A DNA stretch of 64,000 nucleotides from CAMPKL01 sp963817465 (GTDB taxonomy: Bacteria > Acidobacteriota > Terriglobia > Bryobacterales > UBA6623): positions 1 to 64,000 of the forward strand of contig CAWFOP010000019.1 of assembly GCA_963817465.1 (NCBI GenBank). The letters run 5' to 3'. The position numbers were made by a program, and so were the translations under genes. Positions within the stretch are counted from its first letter, which is position 1. Each line of letters opens with the position of its first letter. Under the pieces are notes generated by a model. The model saw only the letters and a program-made list of their open reading frames with translations. It was not told the origin of the DNA and did not search any database. Shown here piece by piece: positions 18,215 to 27,189 of the stretch.

Positions 18215-19222
18215 TCAGACCGAAATGACGACTTTGCCGAAGTGCTTGGCGGCCTGCACGTATTCGTACGCCTCGCGCGCCTGGTCAAACGGGAAGACCG
18301 TGTCAATGACGGGTTCGACGCCGTTCGCCTGCAGGGCGCGGTTGAGGTCGAGGAACATCCGGCGGCTGCCGACGTAGATCCCCCGCAGAGTCAAGCGATT
18401 GCGCATCACGATGAGCGGATTCGGCGGCTCGGCGCGACCGCTGAGCACGCCGATCAAGCTGACCGCGCCGCTGACGCGCGCCGCGTTGAACGAGCGCTTC
18501 AGCGTGCCCGTACCGCCGACCTCGATCACGTTGTCGACGCCCACGCCGCCGGTCAACTCGCGGACGGCCTTGTCCCAATCGGGCGTCGTCTTGTAGTTGA
18601 TCGTCTCGTCGGCTCCCAGCGTGCGGGTACGCTCGAGCTTTTCGTCGCTGGAGGAGGTGATGATCACGCGAGCGCCGGCGGCCTTGGCTAGTTGCAAAGC
18701 GAAGACCGACACGCCGCCCGTGCCGAGCGTCAGAATGACGTCACCCGGCTTGATGCCGTCGAGAGTCAGCGCTTGCCAAGCGGTGACGGCCGCGCAGGGC
18801 AGGCAGGCCGCCTGCTCGAACGAATAGCTTTCAGGAATCTTGACCGCGCCGCGCTCGCGCAATGTCACGTATTCGGCGAGCATGCCGTCGAGACCGCCGC
18901 CGAGGGCTGTCCCCATCTGCTCGTCGCTGACGTCGCCGTCCTCCCAGTCCTGAAAGAAGCAGCCCGCCACCCGGTCGCCCGCGGCGAACTCGGTGACGCC
19001 GGGGCCGACGGCCGCGACTTCGCCCGCGCCGTCCGACAGCGGGATCAGCGGCGACTTGTCGTTGCGCGGATAGCCGCCGTGCGGCATCGACAAATCGCGA
19101 TAGTTGAGCGAGCAGGCGCGCACGCGGACGAGGATTTCGCCGGGGCCTGGCTTGGGCTCGGGCAGACTGACTTGTTTGAGGGCGTCGAGACCGTTGGGCG
19201 AGTCAATGCGGTAAGCCTTCAT
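18215..19222 (-). CDS. Medium-chain (MDR) NAD(P)-dependent alcohol dehydrogenase/quinone reductase
   Basis: This 335-residue cytoplasmic oxidoreductase opens MKAYRIDSPNGLDALKQVSL. The catalytic domain has PLSDGAGEVAAVGPGVTEF. The nucleotide-binding domain has GDVILTLGTGGVSVFALQLA, then TSSSDEKLERTRTLGADETI, typical of the MDR superfamily. The GHE zinc motif of classical alcohol dehydrogenases is replaced (LSDGAGEV), and the structural-zinc Cys cluster is absent, so it is more like zinc-free quinone or enone reductases. It is 43 bp downstream of an aldo/keto reductase gene on the same strand, a pairing that suggests aldehyde or ketone detoxification; that is inference. Confidence 0.88.
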   Translation of the reverse strand: MKAYRIDSPNGLDALKQVSLPEPKPGPGEILVRVRACSLNYRDLSMPHGGYPRNDKSPLIPLSDGAGEVAAVGPGVTEFAAGDRVAGCFFQDWEDGDVSDEQMGTALGGGLDGMLAEYVTLRERGAVKIPESYSFEQAACLPCAAVTAWQALTLDGIKPGDVILTLGTGGVSVFALQLAKAAGARVIITSSSDEKLERTRTLGADETINYKTTPDWDKAVRELTGGVGVDNVIEVGGTGTLKRSFNAARVSGAVSLIGVLSGRAEPPNPLIVMRNRLTLRGIYVGSRRMFLDLNRALQANGVEPVIDTVFPFDQAREAYEYVQAAKHFGKVVISV

Positions 19223-19265
19223 GCCGACATTGTTGCGTAACGGCGGATTGGCTGTTGAAGCCGCA

Positions 19266-20216
19266 TCAAGACCGCATCAGTTGCTGCACGCGTTCGGATT
19301 CCTCGCCCAGCCAGTCCGGGTTGAGCGCGGTAGCGTCGAAAGCCGACGTCGTCTTGAACAACTCGAACTCGCCGCGCCGCGCCGCTTGCGCGGTTTTAGA
19401 AAGCAGCGCAGCGGTCTGAGCGTCGCTCATCGGGCGGAAGGTGCGCGCCGCCTCGAAGGCTTGTTCGAGGATCTTGATGCTGTCGATTCCCGTAATGACG
19501 ACCGAGGTCGGCAGATTCAGGGCGTAGTGCAGGCACTCGATGGCGCTGACCGTGCCCGAGCGCAGGATCAGTCCGTTCGCCATGCTCTTCATGCCGAGCA
19601 CGCCGATGTTTTGCTTGACCAACTCGGGCACGACCGCGGCGGCGAAGCTGCGGTAGTGGGCGTCCATGACGTTGAGCGGCATCTGCACGGCGTCAAAGTG
19701 AAAGCCGTGTTCCCGCGCCGTCTCGAGCGTGTGCAGATGGATGCGGGGATCCTTATGGCCGGTGAAGCCGATGTAGCGCAGCTTGCCGGCCTGGCGCGCT
19801 TCGAGCAGCGCCGCGTTCGCCCCGCCCTCGTCGAAGATGCGGTGAGGGTCATCGAAGCGAATCACCTCGTGGTGCTGCACCAGGTCAATGCAGTCGGTTT
19901 CGAGGCGGCGCAGCGACTCTTCGAGCTGCTTGGCGGCTTCCTTTTTGGAGCGGCCGTCGATCTTGGTCATCAAGAACGCCTTCTCGCGGTAGCCGTCCTG
20001 CAAGGCGCGTCCCATGCGGATCTCGCTGGCGCCGTCGTTGTAGTCCCACGAGTTGTCCATGAAATTGATGCCGCGGTCGATCGCCGTGCGGACGATGCGC
20101 AGGCTCAATTCTTCGTCGACATGCGGGAGCGCCAAATGCCAGCCGCCGAGGCCGACAGCCGAGACGCGCTCGCCGGTCGCGCCCAGCTCGCGGTAGGGCA
20201 TTTCGTTTGAAGTCAT
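19266..20216 (-). CDS. Aldo/keto reductase
   Basis: This 316-residue (alpha/beta)8 NADPH-dependent reductase opens PYRELGATGERVSAVGLGGW. Family signs are DRGINFMDNSWDYNDGASE (catalytic Asp, with Tyr in WDYN), KAFLMTKIDGRSKKEAAKQL (Lys in MTKID), IDLVQHHEV (His at HH) and IGFTGHKDP. The C-terminus (IECLHYALNLPTSVVITGID) fits the AKR group whose cofactor site ends in a loop like this. The N-terminal Met is preceded by MTSNE, a likely start. It is the first gene of a probable operon with the MDR dehydrogenase. Substrate unknown. Confidence 0.9.
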   Translation of the reverse strand: MTSNEMPYRELGATGERVSAVGLGGWHLALPHVDEELSLRIVRTAIDRGINFMDNSWDYNDGASEIRMGRALQDGYREKAFLMTKIDGRSKKEAAKQLEESLRRLETDCIDLVQHHEVIRFDDPHRIFDEGGANAALLEARQAGKLRYIGFTGHKDPRIHLHTLETAREHGFHFDAVQMPLNVMDAHYRSFAAAVVPELVKQNIGVLGMKSMANGLILRSGTVSAIECLHYALNLPTSVVITGIDSIKILEQAFEAARTFRPMSDAQTAALLSKTAQAARRGEFELFKTTSAFDATALNPDWLGEESERVQQLMRS

Positions 20217-20270
20217 TTCGCTATTGTCTCAAGCGCCTGTTCTGTCTCGACAGCGTTGAGAGGGCGTCTG

Positions 20271-21752
20271 TTACGGCTGTGAGCGGTCAGGCCCGCCGGC
20301 GGCGACTCCGTCCGTCGGGGTTGCAAGGCGCACTGCGTCGATGCCGAAATAATCGGCCAGGCAGACGTTTTTCCAGTTGGACGGTCTAGACGCGATGTCA
20401 TTGCCGTAGTAGGATTCCGGCCAAGCCGGAACAGCCGGGATCGAAACGCTCGCGCCTCCTTGGGCGAGGTCTTCCTGGATAAGCCTGTAGCGTTCGTGAA
20501 TCGCCTGATGCCAGGGCTCGACGCGGTGGATGAGGTCGTGAACCGCCACGCGAGCGTTGCCGGTCGCGAGCAGACTGAGGGAAAAGACCAGCAGCAAGAC
20601 GGAGCAGAGGGGACGAAACAGAGGGGCGCTGACGATGTGGTCGAAGGCGGGTCCCCGGGTCAGGACGAACAAGGTCAGAAACCAACCGATCAAGAACAGG
20701 AAATACACCGCGCCGAGAACGCGGCCTAACGATTCTCCGCCGGTCGCGAACACCGGCGCCCAAAACCCGAAACCGAGCAACGCCAGCCAAACCGCCGGGG
20801 CGATGCGTTCCCAAGCGATCCCGGAATTGCGCAGCCAGGGCGGGCGGCTCATGGCGATTCGCGGGTGCAGGACGAACAGCGCCGAAGCCGCCCACAACCG
20901 CAGGTCGAAGATCCAGCGGCTGCCGGCTTTGATCGCCTGCGCAACAGCCGGCCGCGCGGAGTACACCAGATCGAAGCGGTGCGGGTAGGCCGCGGCCCGC
21001 AACTGGTTTCCCGGAGCGGCGAGCACAACGATCAAAGCGAGCGCAGACGCCGCCGCGCAGCATGCCCACAGGCTGCGCGCGGAGCTCTCACTGCGGTAAG
21101 CTCCGGCCGCCCCGGCGATCAGGACCGCGCAAAGGAAGCATCCCCACAGCTCGTGCATGCTTGTCGCGACCACGGCGAGCGGCATACACAGCAGCCATCC
21201 CAGCTTGCGCGTCCTCGCGGAAGCAGCCGCATCGCTCGACGCGATCAGCATTGCGAAAAGCAACAAACTCAGCGCGATGTTGAGCTGGTATTCGATCGCG
21301 CCGGTGAACCAATAGAAGCCTTCCCCGACCGAGGGGTGCCCGGTCCAAAACAGAGCGCACAGCGCGGCCGTCAAGGCGGCGATGAGACGTCGCGGAAGGT
21401 GTCGGAAAAACGCCGCCAAGAACACGAAGCACGCCAACGCTTGCAGCGCCGCGACGCCGCCAATCAGCAGAGGGTAAGGCGCCGGCGTCGACAGCCGCCC
21501 GAGAGCGAAGACCTCGACTGCGTGAGCCGCCCAGCGTCCCGACCACGCGAAATATTGCTGGGTGACGTAGGCCAGCGCCCCCTCGCGAACGGCGCCGCGG
21601 CAAAAGTCGTCGGCCGTCGGTTCGGCATAGGCGAACAACGCCGCCGTCAAGCAGAACAGCGCGACGTAAGAGATGAAGGCGATGTGTTTCGCCCAGGGGA
21701 AAAACGGCTCCGCAGCGGGGGTGCGCGGCGTGTCGGAACTGGTCGGTTGCAC
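20271..21752 (-). CDS. Polytopic membrane protein (DUF6056-like, glycosyltransferase-type topology)
   Basis: The product has about 10-11 predicted membrane helices, beginning AKHIAFISYVALFCLTAALF and including LLIGGVAALQALACFVFLAA, LNIALSLLLFAMLIA and VLGAVYFLFLIGWFLTLFVL. A periplasmic ADDFC motif after the first helix, an SMHELWG motif and a long soluble C-terminus are reminiscent of the uncharacterised DUF6056 membrane family, whose topology resembles GT-C glycosyltransferases. I start it at GTG 21750-21752, because upstream codons overlap the promoter region of the divergent MATE gene; an ATG at 21887 is possible. It has no obvious partner. A role in glycosyl transfer is only inferred. 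Confidence 0.7.
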   Translation of the reverse strand: MQPTSSDTPRTPAAEPFFPWAKHIAFISYVALFCLTAALFAYAEPTADDFCRGAVREGALAYVTQQYFAWSGRWAAHAVEVFALGRLSTPAPYPLLIGGVAALQALACFVFLAAFFRHLPRRLIAALTAALCALFWTGHPSVGEGFYWFTGAIEYQLNIALSLLLFAMLIASSDAAASARTRKLGWLLCMPLAVVATSMHELWGCFLCAVLIAGAAGAYRSESSARSLWACCAAASALALIVVLAAPGNQLRAAAYPHRFDLVYSARPAVAQAIKAGSRWIFDLRLWAASALFVLHPRIAMSRPPWLRNSGIAWERIAPAVWLALLGFGFWAPVFATGGESLGRVLGAVYFLFLIGWFLTLFVLTRGPAFDHIVSAPLFRPLCSVLLLVFSLSLLATGNARVAVHDLIHRVEPWHQAIHERYRLIQEDLAQGGASVSIPAVPAWPESYYGNDIASRPSNWKNVCLADYFGIDAVRLATPTDGVAAGGPDRSQP

Positions 21753-21865
21753 GTGGCGAATGCGAGTTTCACAAGAGTAGCGAAGAAATGTCGGATTCGG
21801 GAAGAGGATATCGCCATAATCGAGAAAGGGCCGCTCCTTTCCGGCGGCCGTCTCTGGGGCGGGGC

Positions 21866-23299
21866 ATGCCAACGAAAACGGAGCCATTGTCGGCGGCGGA
21901 AGCCGCCGAGCAGCCGTTGCCTTCTTTGGGTTCGGCCATTTGGACCGCGCTGCGCGGCTCGCGGCAAGATTTTACGCGGCTGCCGCTGCCGCGCGCCATT
22001 TTGCTGCTCGCGCTGCCGATGGCGCTCGAGCTGATCATGGAATCCCTGTTCGGGGTGGTCGACATTTACTTCGTCGGCAAGCTCGGCCCCGAGGCGGTGG
22101 CGACGGTCGGCCTCACGCAATCGCTGATCATTCTGGTATTCGCCATTGCGATGGGCTTGAGCGTCGGCGCGGCGGCGATGGTGTCGCGGCGAATCGGCGA
22201 GGGCGACGAGCGCGGGGCGGCGACGGCGGCGGCGCAAGCGATCGCGGTGGGGGCGAGCTTCGCCGTGCCGATCAGCATCATAGGCGCAGTGTTCGCCCCG
22301 AAGCTGTTGACTTTGATGGGCGGGACGCCGGACGTGGTCGCGGGCGCGCCCTACACGTCGGTGCTGTTCGGCGGGTCGATCACCATCTTCCTGCTGTTTT
22401 TGAACAACGCCATCTTTCGCGGCGCGGGAGACGCGGCGATCGCGATGCGTTCGTTGTGGCTCGCCAACTGGATCAATATCTTTCTCGACCCATGCTTGAT
22501 TTTCGGCTTCGGGCCGTTTCCCGAGATGGGGCTGGCGGGCGCGGCCGCCGCCACGACGATCGGCCGCGGCATCGGCGTGCTGTTTCAACTCTGGGTGCTG
22601 GCGAAGGGCCAACGCCGGGTGGAGCTGCATTCCTCCGACCTGGGGCTCAACGGGCCGGTGTTGAAGCGGCTGCTGCGCATTTCGGCCCCAGGCATGATGC
22701 AGTTTTTCGTCGGAACGGCGAGTTGGCTGGGCATCGTGCGGATCGTGGCGATGTTCGGCGACGAAACGTTGGCGGGCTACACGATCGCCATTCGCGTGAT
22801 CCACTTCGCGATCTTGCCTTCGTGGGGCATGAGCAACGCCGCGGCCACGCTGGTGGGACAGAACCTCGGGGCCAGGGCGCCGGATCGGGCCGAAAGAGCG
22901 GTGTGGCTGACCGGACGCTACAACTTGATCTTCTTGGGTTCGATGGCGGTGCTGTTCAACGTCTTCGCCCAGGACTTCATCAGCTTCTTCAACGCCAATC
23001 CGGAGGTCGTCCGCGCGGGTGTCACCGCGCTTCGAGTTTCGAGCTTCGCATACTGTTTCTCGGCCTACGTGATGGTCTTCTCGCAGGCGTTCAACGGCGC
23101 GGGCGACAGCGACACGCCCACGAAGATCAACGTCGTGGTGCTTTGGATGTGGCAACTCCCGCTGGCGTACACGTTCGCGCACGTGCTGGGGTACGGGCTG
23201 GCCGGCGCGATGGCAGCCATCGTGATCGCGATGGCGACCTGGGCGGCGGTCGGGGCCTGGTTCTTCAAGCGCGGCAGTTGGAAGACCCACGTCGCTTGA
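21866..23299 (+). CDS. MATE-family multidrug/Na+ efflux transporter
   Basis: This inner-membrane antiporter has about 12 helices and 477 residues. The two MatE repeats are recognisable: MALELIMESLFGVVDIYFVG with KLGPEAVATVGLTQSL in the first, and APGMMQFFVGTASWLG with GYTIAIRVIHFAI in the second. The start is ATG 21866 with a GGGGCGGGG just upstream; a GTG/ATG-type extension to 21788 has no support. The protein has a Pro/Glu-rich cytoplasmic N-terminus of about 50 residues. It is divergent from the DUF6056-like gene and not followed by a regulator. Substrates probably include organic cations, as in the family. Confidence 0.92.
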   Translation: MPTKTEPLSAAEAAEQPLPSLGSAIWTALRGSRQDFTRLPLPRAILLLALPMALELIMESLFGVVDIYFVGKLGPEAVATVGLTQSLIILVFAIAMGLSVGAAAMVSRRIGEGDERGAATAAAQAIAVGASFAVPISIIGAVFAPKLLTLMGGTPDVVAGAPYTSVLFGGSITIFLLFLNNAIFRGAGDAAIAMRSLWLANWINIFLDPCLIFGFGPFPEMGLAGAAAATTIGRGIGVLFQLWVLAKGQRRVELHSSDLGLNGPVLKRLLRISAPGMMQFFVGTASWLGIVRIVAMFGDETLAGYTIAIRVIHFAILPSWGMSNAAATLVGQNLGARAPDRAERAVWLTGRYNLIFLGSMAVLFNVFAQDFISFFNANPEVVRAGVTALRVSSFAYCFSAYVMVFSQAFNGAGDSDTPTKINVVVLWMWQLPLAYTFAHVLGYGLAGAMAAIVIAMATWAAVGAWFFKRGSWKTHVA

Positions 23300-23381
23300 A
23301 GAGCGCGGGCGCGCGCTGCCGTGACTGTTGTGGGCGGCCTTGTGGGCCTTTCGGCGAACGTGCTAAAAATTGAGGCCGAAA

Positions 23382-23753
23382 ATGGCCGAACGGAAGGTCC
23401 GCATCACGGTCGGCGATGTCGAGCTCGAGGCCCGTTGGGCCGACTCAGACGCCGCCGACCGCATTTACGAATCGCTGCCGCTGACCGCGCGAGGCTCCTA
23501 CTGGGGCGGGGAACTGTACTTTGAAATCCCCGTCGAAGCCGAGACCGCGCCGGACGCCTCCGACGTCGTCGATCCCGGCGCCGTCGCCTTTTGGCCTCCT
23601 GGTAATTGCCTGTGCTTGTTTTGGGGTCCGACGCCGGCCAGTCATGGCGAAGAGTGTCGCGCCGCGAGCCCCGTCAGCGTCGTGGGGCGCATCGCCGACA
23701 TGGCCAAGCTGCGCCGACTCGAAGGACGCCAGGTCACGGTCGAGGCGATTTAG
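23382..23753 (+). CDS. Cyclophilin-like fold protein (TM1367/DUF369-like)
   Basis: This 123-residue cytoplasmic protein starts at ATG 23382, MAERKVRITVGDVELEARWA. Conserved features of the bacterial cyclophilin-like family are SLPLTARGSYWGGELYFEIP, DVVDPGAVAFWPPGNCLCLF and FWGPTPASHGEECRAASPV. Proteins of this fold lack normal prolyl isomerase catalytic residues, and their ligand is not established. A weak TGAGGC element precedes the start. It is followed 15 bases later by the end of the convergent racemase-family gene. Confidence 0.8.
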   Translation: MAERKVRITVGDVELEARWADSDAADRIYESLPLTARGSYWGGELYFEIPVEAETAPDASDVVDPGAVAFWPPGNCLCLFWGPTPASHGEECRAASPVSVVGRIADMAKLRRLEGRQVTVEAI

Positions 23754-23768
23754 ACCGCCGCAAGCGCC

Positions 23769-24908
23769 TCAGCGGTTTGCTTGCTGGAATTGCGCGAAGG
23801 CCTCCGGCTGCACTTCCACCCCTAACCCGGGAGTTGTCGGCAACATCCAACGTCCCCTTTCTAGTGCGATCGGCTTTTCGACGATCGCCGCGCGCAGCGG
23901 GCTTTCACTGCGATCGCACTCGATCAATTTGTCCTCCGGCGTCAGAGTGAACGGCTGCCTGGGCCGAGCGGCGTAGAAATGCAGCGCCGCCGCCTGTCCG
24001 ACGGCTGAACCCCAGGCATGCGGCGTCACATGAATACCGGTCAGCGAGGCTAGCGTCGCGATCTTCATCGCCTCGCTGATTCCGCCGCAGCCGCAAATAT
24101 CCGGCTGCGCGAAATCGAAAGCGCGGCGCCGCAACCAAGGCTCGAAGCCGAAGCGCGTGTACTCGCACTCGCCCCCAGCCAGCGGAATCGATGTTTTCGC
24201 CTTCAGCTCGAGATACGCCTCGACGTCGATCGCCGAGACGGGCTCTTCGAACCAATAGATATCGAGGTCCTCGATCTTGCGGCAGAGCGCCGCTGCTTGG
24301 ATTGGCGTATAGGCGTGGTTGGCGTCGATTAAGAGGCGCTTGTCGGGGCCGATGATCTGACGCACGAAGCGCACCAGCTCGGCGTCGCGCTCGACTCCGA
24401 GGCCGACCTTCACTTTCATCGCCGTGAAGCCTTCCGAGACGTACTGCCGCGCCTCGCGCTCGAAGCGCTCCTCGAGCGTCTCCTTGCTGGTGAAATAGAA
24501 GCCCGTCGCATAGCAGGCGATCGACTCGACCTGCTCGCCGCCTAGCAAGCGATAGAGAGGAACGCCGACCGCCCGCGCCTTCACGTCCCACAGCGCAATG
24601 TCGATGGCGCTGATCGCCGCCAGCATCACGCCCTTCTGTCCGTAGTCGACGCTGCGGGCGTAGAGCAGCGCCCACAGCGATTCCACATCTCGCGGATCGC
24701 GCCCCAACAGCAGCGGCTTGAACAGGTGCTCGGCCGCCGCGCCGGTCAGGGCCGCCGGACCGTACGCCTCGCCCCAGCCCACGAGCCCCTCGTCGGTCGA
24801 GATGCGCAGCAGCAGCGCCTCGCGGTGCGTGAAGGTGAACTGCGAAAAAGAAAACGGCTCCTCGAGCTCCGACCGCAGATGGAAAACGTCGACCGCTGAG
24901 ATCTTCAT
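23769..24908 (-). CDS. Mandelate racemase/muconate lactonizing enzyme-family protein
   Basis: This 379-residue enolase-superfamily acid-sugar dehydratase or racemase has the full active site. TAMKVKVGLGVERDAELVRF gives the KxK pair. RLLIDANHAYTP (Asp), DIYWFEEPVSA (Glu) and PLAGGECEYTRF (Glu) are the three Mg ligands. HVTPHAWGSAVGQAA carries the catalytic His of the MR subgroup. The N-terminal capping domain begins MKISAVDVFHLRSELEEPFS. The start is ATG 24906-24908. It is likely cytoplasmic, as no signal is seen, unlike the enzyme at 59562-60857. The substrate, probably an aldonate or related acid, cannot be fixed from motifs. Confidence 0.92.
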   Translation of the reverse strand: MKISAVDVFHLRSELEEPFSFSQFTFTHREALLLRISTDEGLVGWGEAYGPAALTGAAAEHLFKPLLLGRDPRDVESLWALLYARSVDYGQKGVMLAAISAIDIALWDVKARAVGVPLYRLLGGEQVESIACYATGFYFTSKETLEERFEREARQYVSEGFTAMKVKVGLGVERDAELVRFVRQIIGPDKRLLIDANHAYTPIQAAALCRKIEDLDIYWFEEPVSAIDVEAYLELKAKTSIPLAGGECEYTRFGFEPWLRRRAFDFAQPDICGCGGISEAMKIATLASLTGIHVTPHAWGSAVGQAAALHFYAARPRQPFTLTPEDKLIECDRSESPLRAAIVEKPIALERGRWMLPTTPGLGVEVQPEAFAQFQQANR

Positions 24909-24987
24909 TCCCGCGCAGTGTACAATTTCGGGCCCTGAGCCTGATACTCGGCGGCGGGTACACTAGCGCCCGGGTACATTAGAAAAC

Positions 24988-25482
24988 ATGCTCGAACCCT
25001 ACGCCACTTTGTTTCGGCACGAAGTCTGGGCCGACGCGACGCTGCTCGAAGCCGTCGCCGCTCATCCCGAAACGGCGGCCGACGAAACGGTCAATAAGCG
25101 CTTGCGCCACACGCACGTCGTCCAACGCGCTTTCTTGGCGTACCTCGAAGGCGGCAAGCCCGACCTCGCCGCGCTGCGCGAGCCGTTCGATTCGCTCGCA
25201 GCCTTGGGCGCCTCGGTCCGCGCCTATCACGAGCGCGTGATGCAGGCTCTGGAAGGCTTCGACGACGAGCGCCTGCGCCAAAAACTGACCGTCGAATGGT
25301 TCCCGGATGCAGAGTTCACCTTCGCCGACGTCCTGCTGCAAATGCCGCTGCACAGCCACAGCCACCGCGGCCAAAACCTGGTGCGCCTGCGCGAGCTCGG
25401 CGGCCGGCCGCCGACCCTCGACTTCATCGTTTGGACCGCCCAAGGCCGTCCGGCGGCTTCCTGGTCATTTGCGGCGCGCTAA
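24988..25482 (+). CDS. DinB/YfiT-family putative metal-dependent protein
   Basis: This 164-residue four-helix-bundle protein opens MLEPYATLFRHEVWADATLL. The conserved His triad of the DinB fold is visible: an early His in RLRHTHVVQRAFL, and the pair in MPLHSHSHRGQNLVRLRELG. Members bind a divalent metal; some are thiol transferases and many have unknown roles. A Trp-rich C-terminus (DFIVWTAQGRPAASWSFAAR) is typical. The downstream quinone reductase begins 13 bases after its stop, so co-transcription is likely. Confidence 0.85.
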   Translation: MLEPYATLFRHEVWADATLLEAVAAHPETAADETVNKRLRHTHVVQRAFLAYLEGGKPDLAALREPFDSLAALGASVRAYHERVMQALEGFDDERLRQKLTVEWFPDAEFTFADVLLQMPLHSHSHRGQNLVRLRELGGRPPTLDFIVWTAQGRPAASWSFAAR

Positions 25483-25494
25483 AATGGCGGGCGC

Positions 25495-26464
25495 ATGAAA
25501 GCCATTCAAGTCACCAAGCACGGCGGCCCCGAAGTTCTTTCCTACGACGACGTTCCCGTTCCCGAGCCTAAACCCAACGAAGCGTCTGGTGAAAATTGAC
25601 GCTTCAGGCGTCAATTTCATCGACATTTACTTCCGCGCCGGTCTCTACAAGGCCGAGCCCCCCTTCATCAACGGACAAGAAGGCGCCGGCGTCGTCGAAT
25701 CCGTCGGCTCGGAGGTGACCGAGCTCGCGCCCGGCGACAAAGTGGCCTATACAGGCGTTCCGGGCTCCTACGCGGAGTATCAGGCCGTGCCGGAGAGTCG
25801 CCTGGTCAAGATCCCCGAAGGTCTCGACACCAAGCTCGCCGCCGCCGTGATGCTGCAAGGGATGACCGTGCACTACTTGTCGCACTCGACCTACCCGCTC
25901 AAGCCCGGCTCGACGTGCCTGATCCACGCCGCCGCGGGCGGCGTCGGCCTGATCTTCGTGCAGGTCGCCAAGATGCTGGGCGCCACCGTGATCGGCACTT
26001 GCTCGACCGCGGAGAAGGCCGCGGCGGTGCGCGAAGCCGGCGCCGACCACGTCATCCTTTACACCAAGCAGGACTTTCTCGAGGAGACCAAGAAGTTCAC
26101 CGGCGGCAAGGGCGTCGACGTGGCGTACGACTCGGTCGGCAAGGACACTTGGGAGCGCAGCCTGCAGTCGCTCAAGCCGCGCGGCATGCTGGTTTGCTTC
26201 GGCAACGCCAGCGGGCCCGTGCCGGCCATTGAGCCGTTGCGACTCACTCAGGGCGGCTCACTGTTTCTTACCCGCCCGTCGCTGGCGCACTATGTCGCCG
26301 ACCGCGAAGAGCTCGAATGGCGCGCCGACGATGTGCTGGGATGGGTGCGCGACGGAAAGCTCAAAGTCAACATCGGGCATGAGTATCCGCTGGCCGAGGC
26401 CGCGCAGGCGCAGACCGATCTAGCGGGCCGCAAGACCAGCGGCAAGCTGCTGCTGATCCCCTAA
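25495..26464 (+). pseudogene. NADPH:quinone reductase (zeta-crystallin type), one frameshift
   Basis: ATG 25495 opens MKAIQVTKHGGPEVLSYDDV and reaches ...PKPNEA, where an extra T at about 25585 shifts the frame. Without it the protein continues LVKIDASGVNFIDIYFRAGL, the expected next segment. The NADPH site is STCLIHAAAGGVGLIFVQVA with ATVIGTCSTAEKAAAVREAG, and the family marker is FNGQEGAGVV-like (INGQEGAGVVESVGSEVTEL). The corrected product is about 322 residues, standard for QorA/zeta-crystallin one-electron quinone reductases, and lacks zinc ligands. Both sides of the shift are fully conserved, so sequence error is likely. It ends four bases into the convergent gene at 26461. Confidence 0.8.
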
Positions 26465-27189
26465 GGCGATACCGGGCCGGCGCCGCGGCGAACGCGGACA
26501 TTCGCGTATCCGGCGATCTCGTCGACCGCCTCGTCGTTCGCGGGCCCGGCGACGAACAAGTCCGAGACGTCGTGCAGTTGCGCGAGTCGGGGCAGGGAAT
26601 CGAGGTTCCCCAGCACCGGCAGCCCGTCCAGCATCGCTTGTAGCCGATTGAGGTCTTCGTCGAGGTAGCCGCAGGGCTCCCAGCGCTCGGGAGCGCGGCG
26701 CAAGCGGGCCGCAAGCTCGCGCGCCTCCGCGCCGCTGCCGTAAATCAACAACCTGCGCGGCCGCTCCAGCGGCTTCGATTGCGCCGCCGCGGGCCGCCGC
26801 AGCCGCAACGCGCCCTCGAGCAGCATGCCCCCCGACCAGTAGACAAGAGTCTCCGCCGCGAACAAGCTTGCGAAAAAGCTTCCCCCCGCCGCGCCGGCAG
26901 CGGCCGCGCCAACCACGGCGGCGATCGCCCCGCCGACGCCCGCGCCCAGCGTCCAGCTCAGCGCCTCTTCGAAGCCCCACTCGCCCCAGCCGAGCCGATC
27001 GAGCCGAAACGAGAACAACGCCGCCAGGCGCCCCAGCAGCACCGCGCACAGGCCCTGCAAGGTCCAGCCGAAGCCGCTCAGCCATTGCGCCAGCCAAAGT
27101 GAAACCAGCGCCGCCGCGAGCGGTCCCCAAAGGCACACGCCGCGGCGCAGCATGCGGTAGGTCCCGGGCCGCGTCCGGCGGCGCCTCAC
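26461..27189 (-). CDS. Membrane protein with CapD/WbaP-like N-terminal architecture, no catalytic domain
   Basis: The 242-residue product has four or five hydrophobic helices in its first half (WGPLAAALVSLWLAQWLSG, GLCAVLLGRLAALFSF, GVGGAIAAVVGAAAAGAAGG, ETLVYWSGGMLLEGA). A soluble Rossmann-like segment follows: RRLLIYGSGAEARELAARLR, then WEPCGYLDEDLNRLQAMLDG and GNLDSLPRLAQLHDVSDLFV. This is the layout of the N-terminal half of polyprenyl-phosphate sugar transferases and CapD-type epimerases (CoA_binding_3). The C-terminal catalytic part is absent, and the protein ends soon after. Its GTG start overlaps the stop of the BY-kinase gene (GTGA), so it belongs to the exopolysaccharide operon. It could be a regulatory or scaffold subunit. 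Confidence 0.7.
   Translation of the reverse strand: MRRRRTRPGTYRMLRRGVCLWGPLAAALVSLWLAQWLSGFGWTLQGLCAVLLGRLAALFSFRLDRLGWGEWGFEEALSWTLGAGVGGAIAAVVGAAAAGAAGGSFFASLFAAETLVYWSGGMLLEGALRLRRPAAAQSKPLERPRRLLIYGSGAEARELAARLRRAPERWEPCGYLDEDLNRLQAMLDGLPVLGNLDSLPRLAQLHDVSDLFVAGPANDEAVDEIAGYANVRVRRGAGPVSP

Noticed and set aside
21647..23290. Minus-strand frame of 547 codons opposite the MATE transporter
   Set aside because: The product is almost devoid of hydrophobic segments and rich in Arg, Gln and His, while the sense strand encodes a classic 12-helix transporter.
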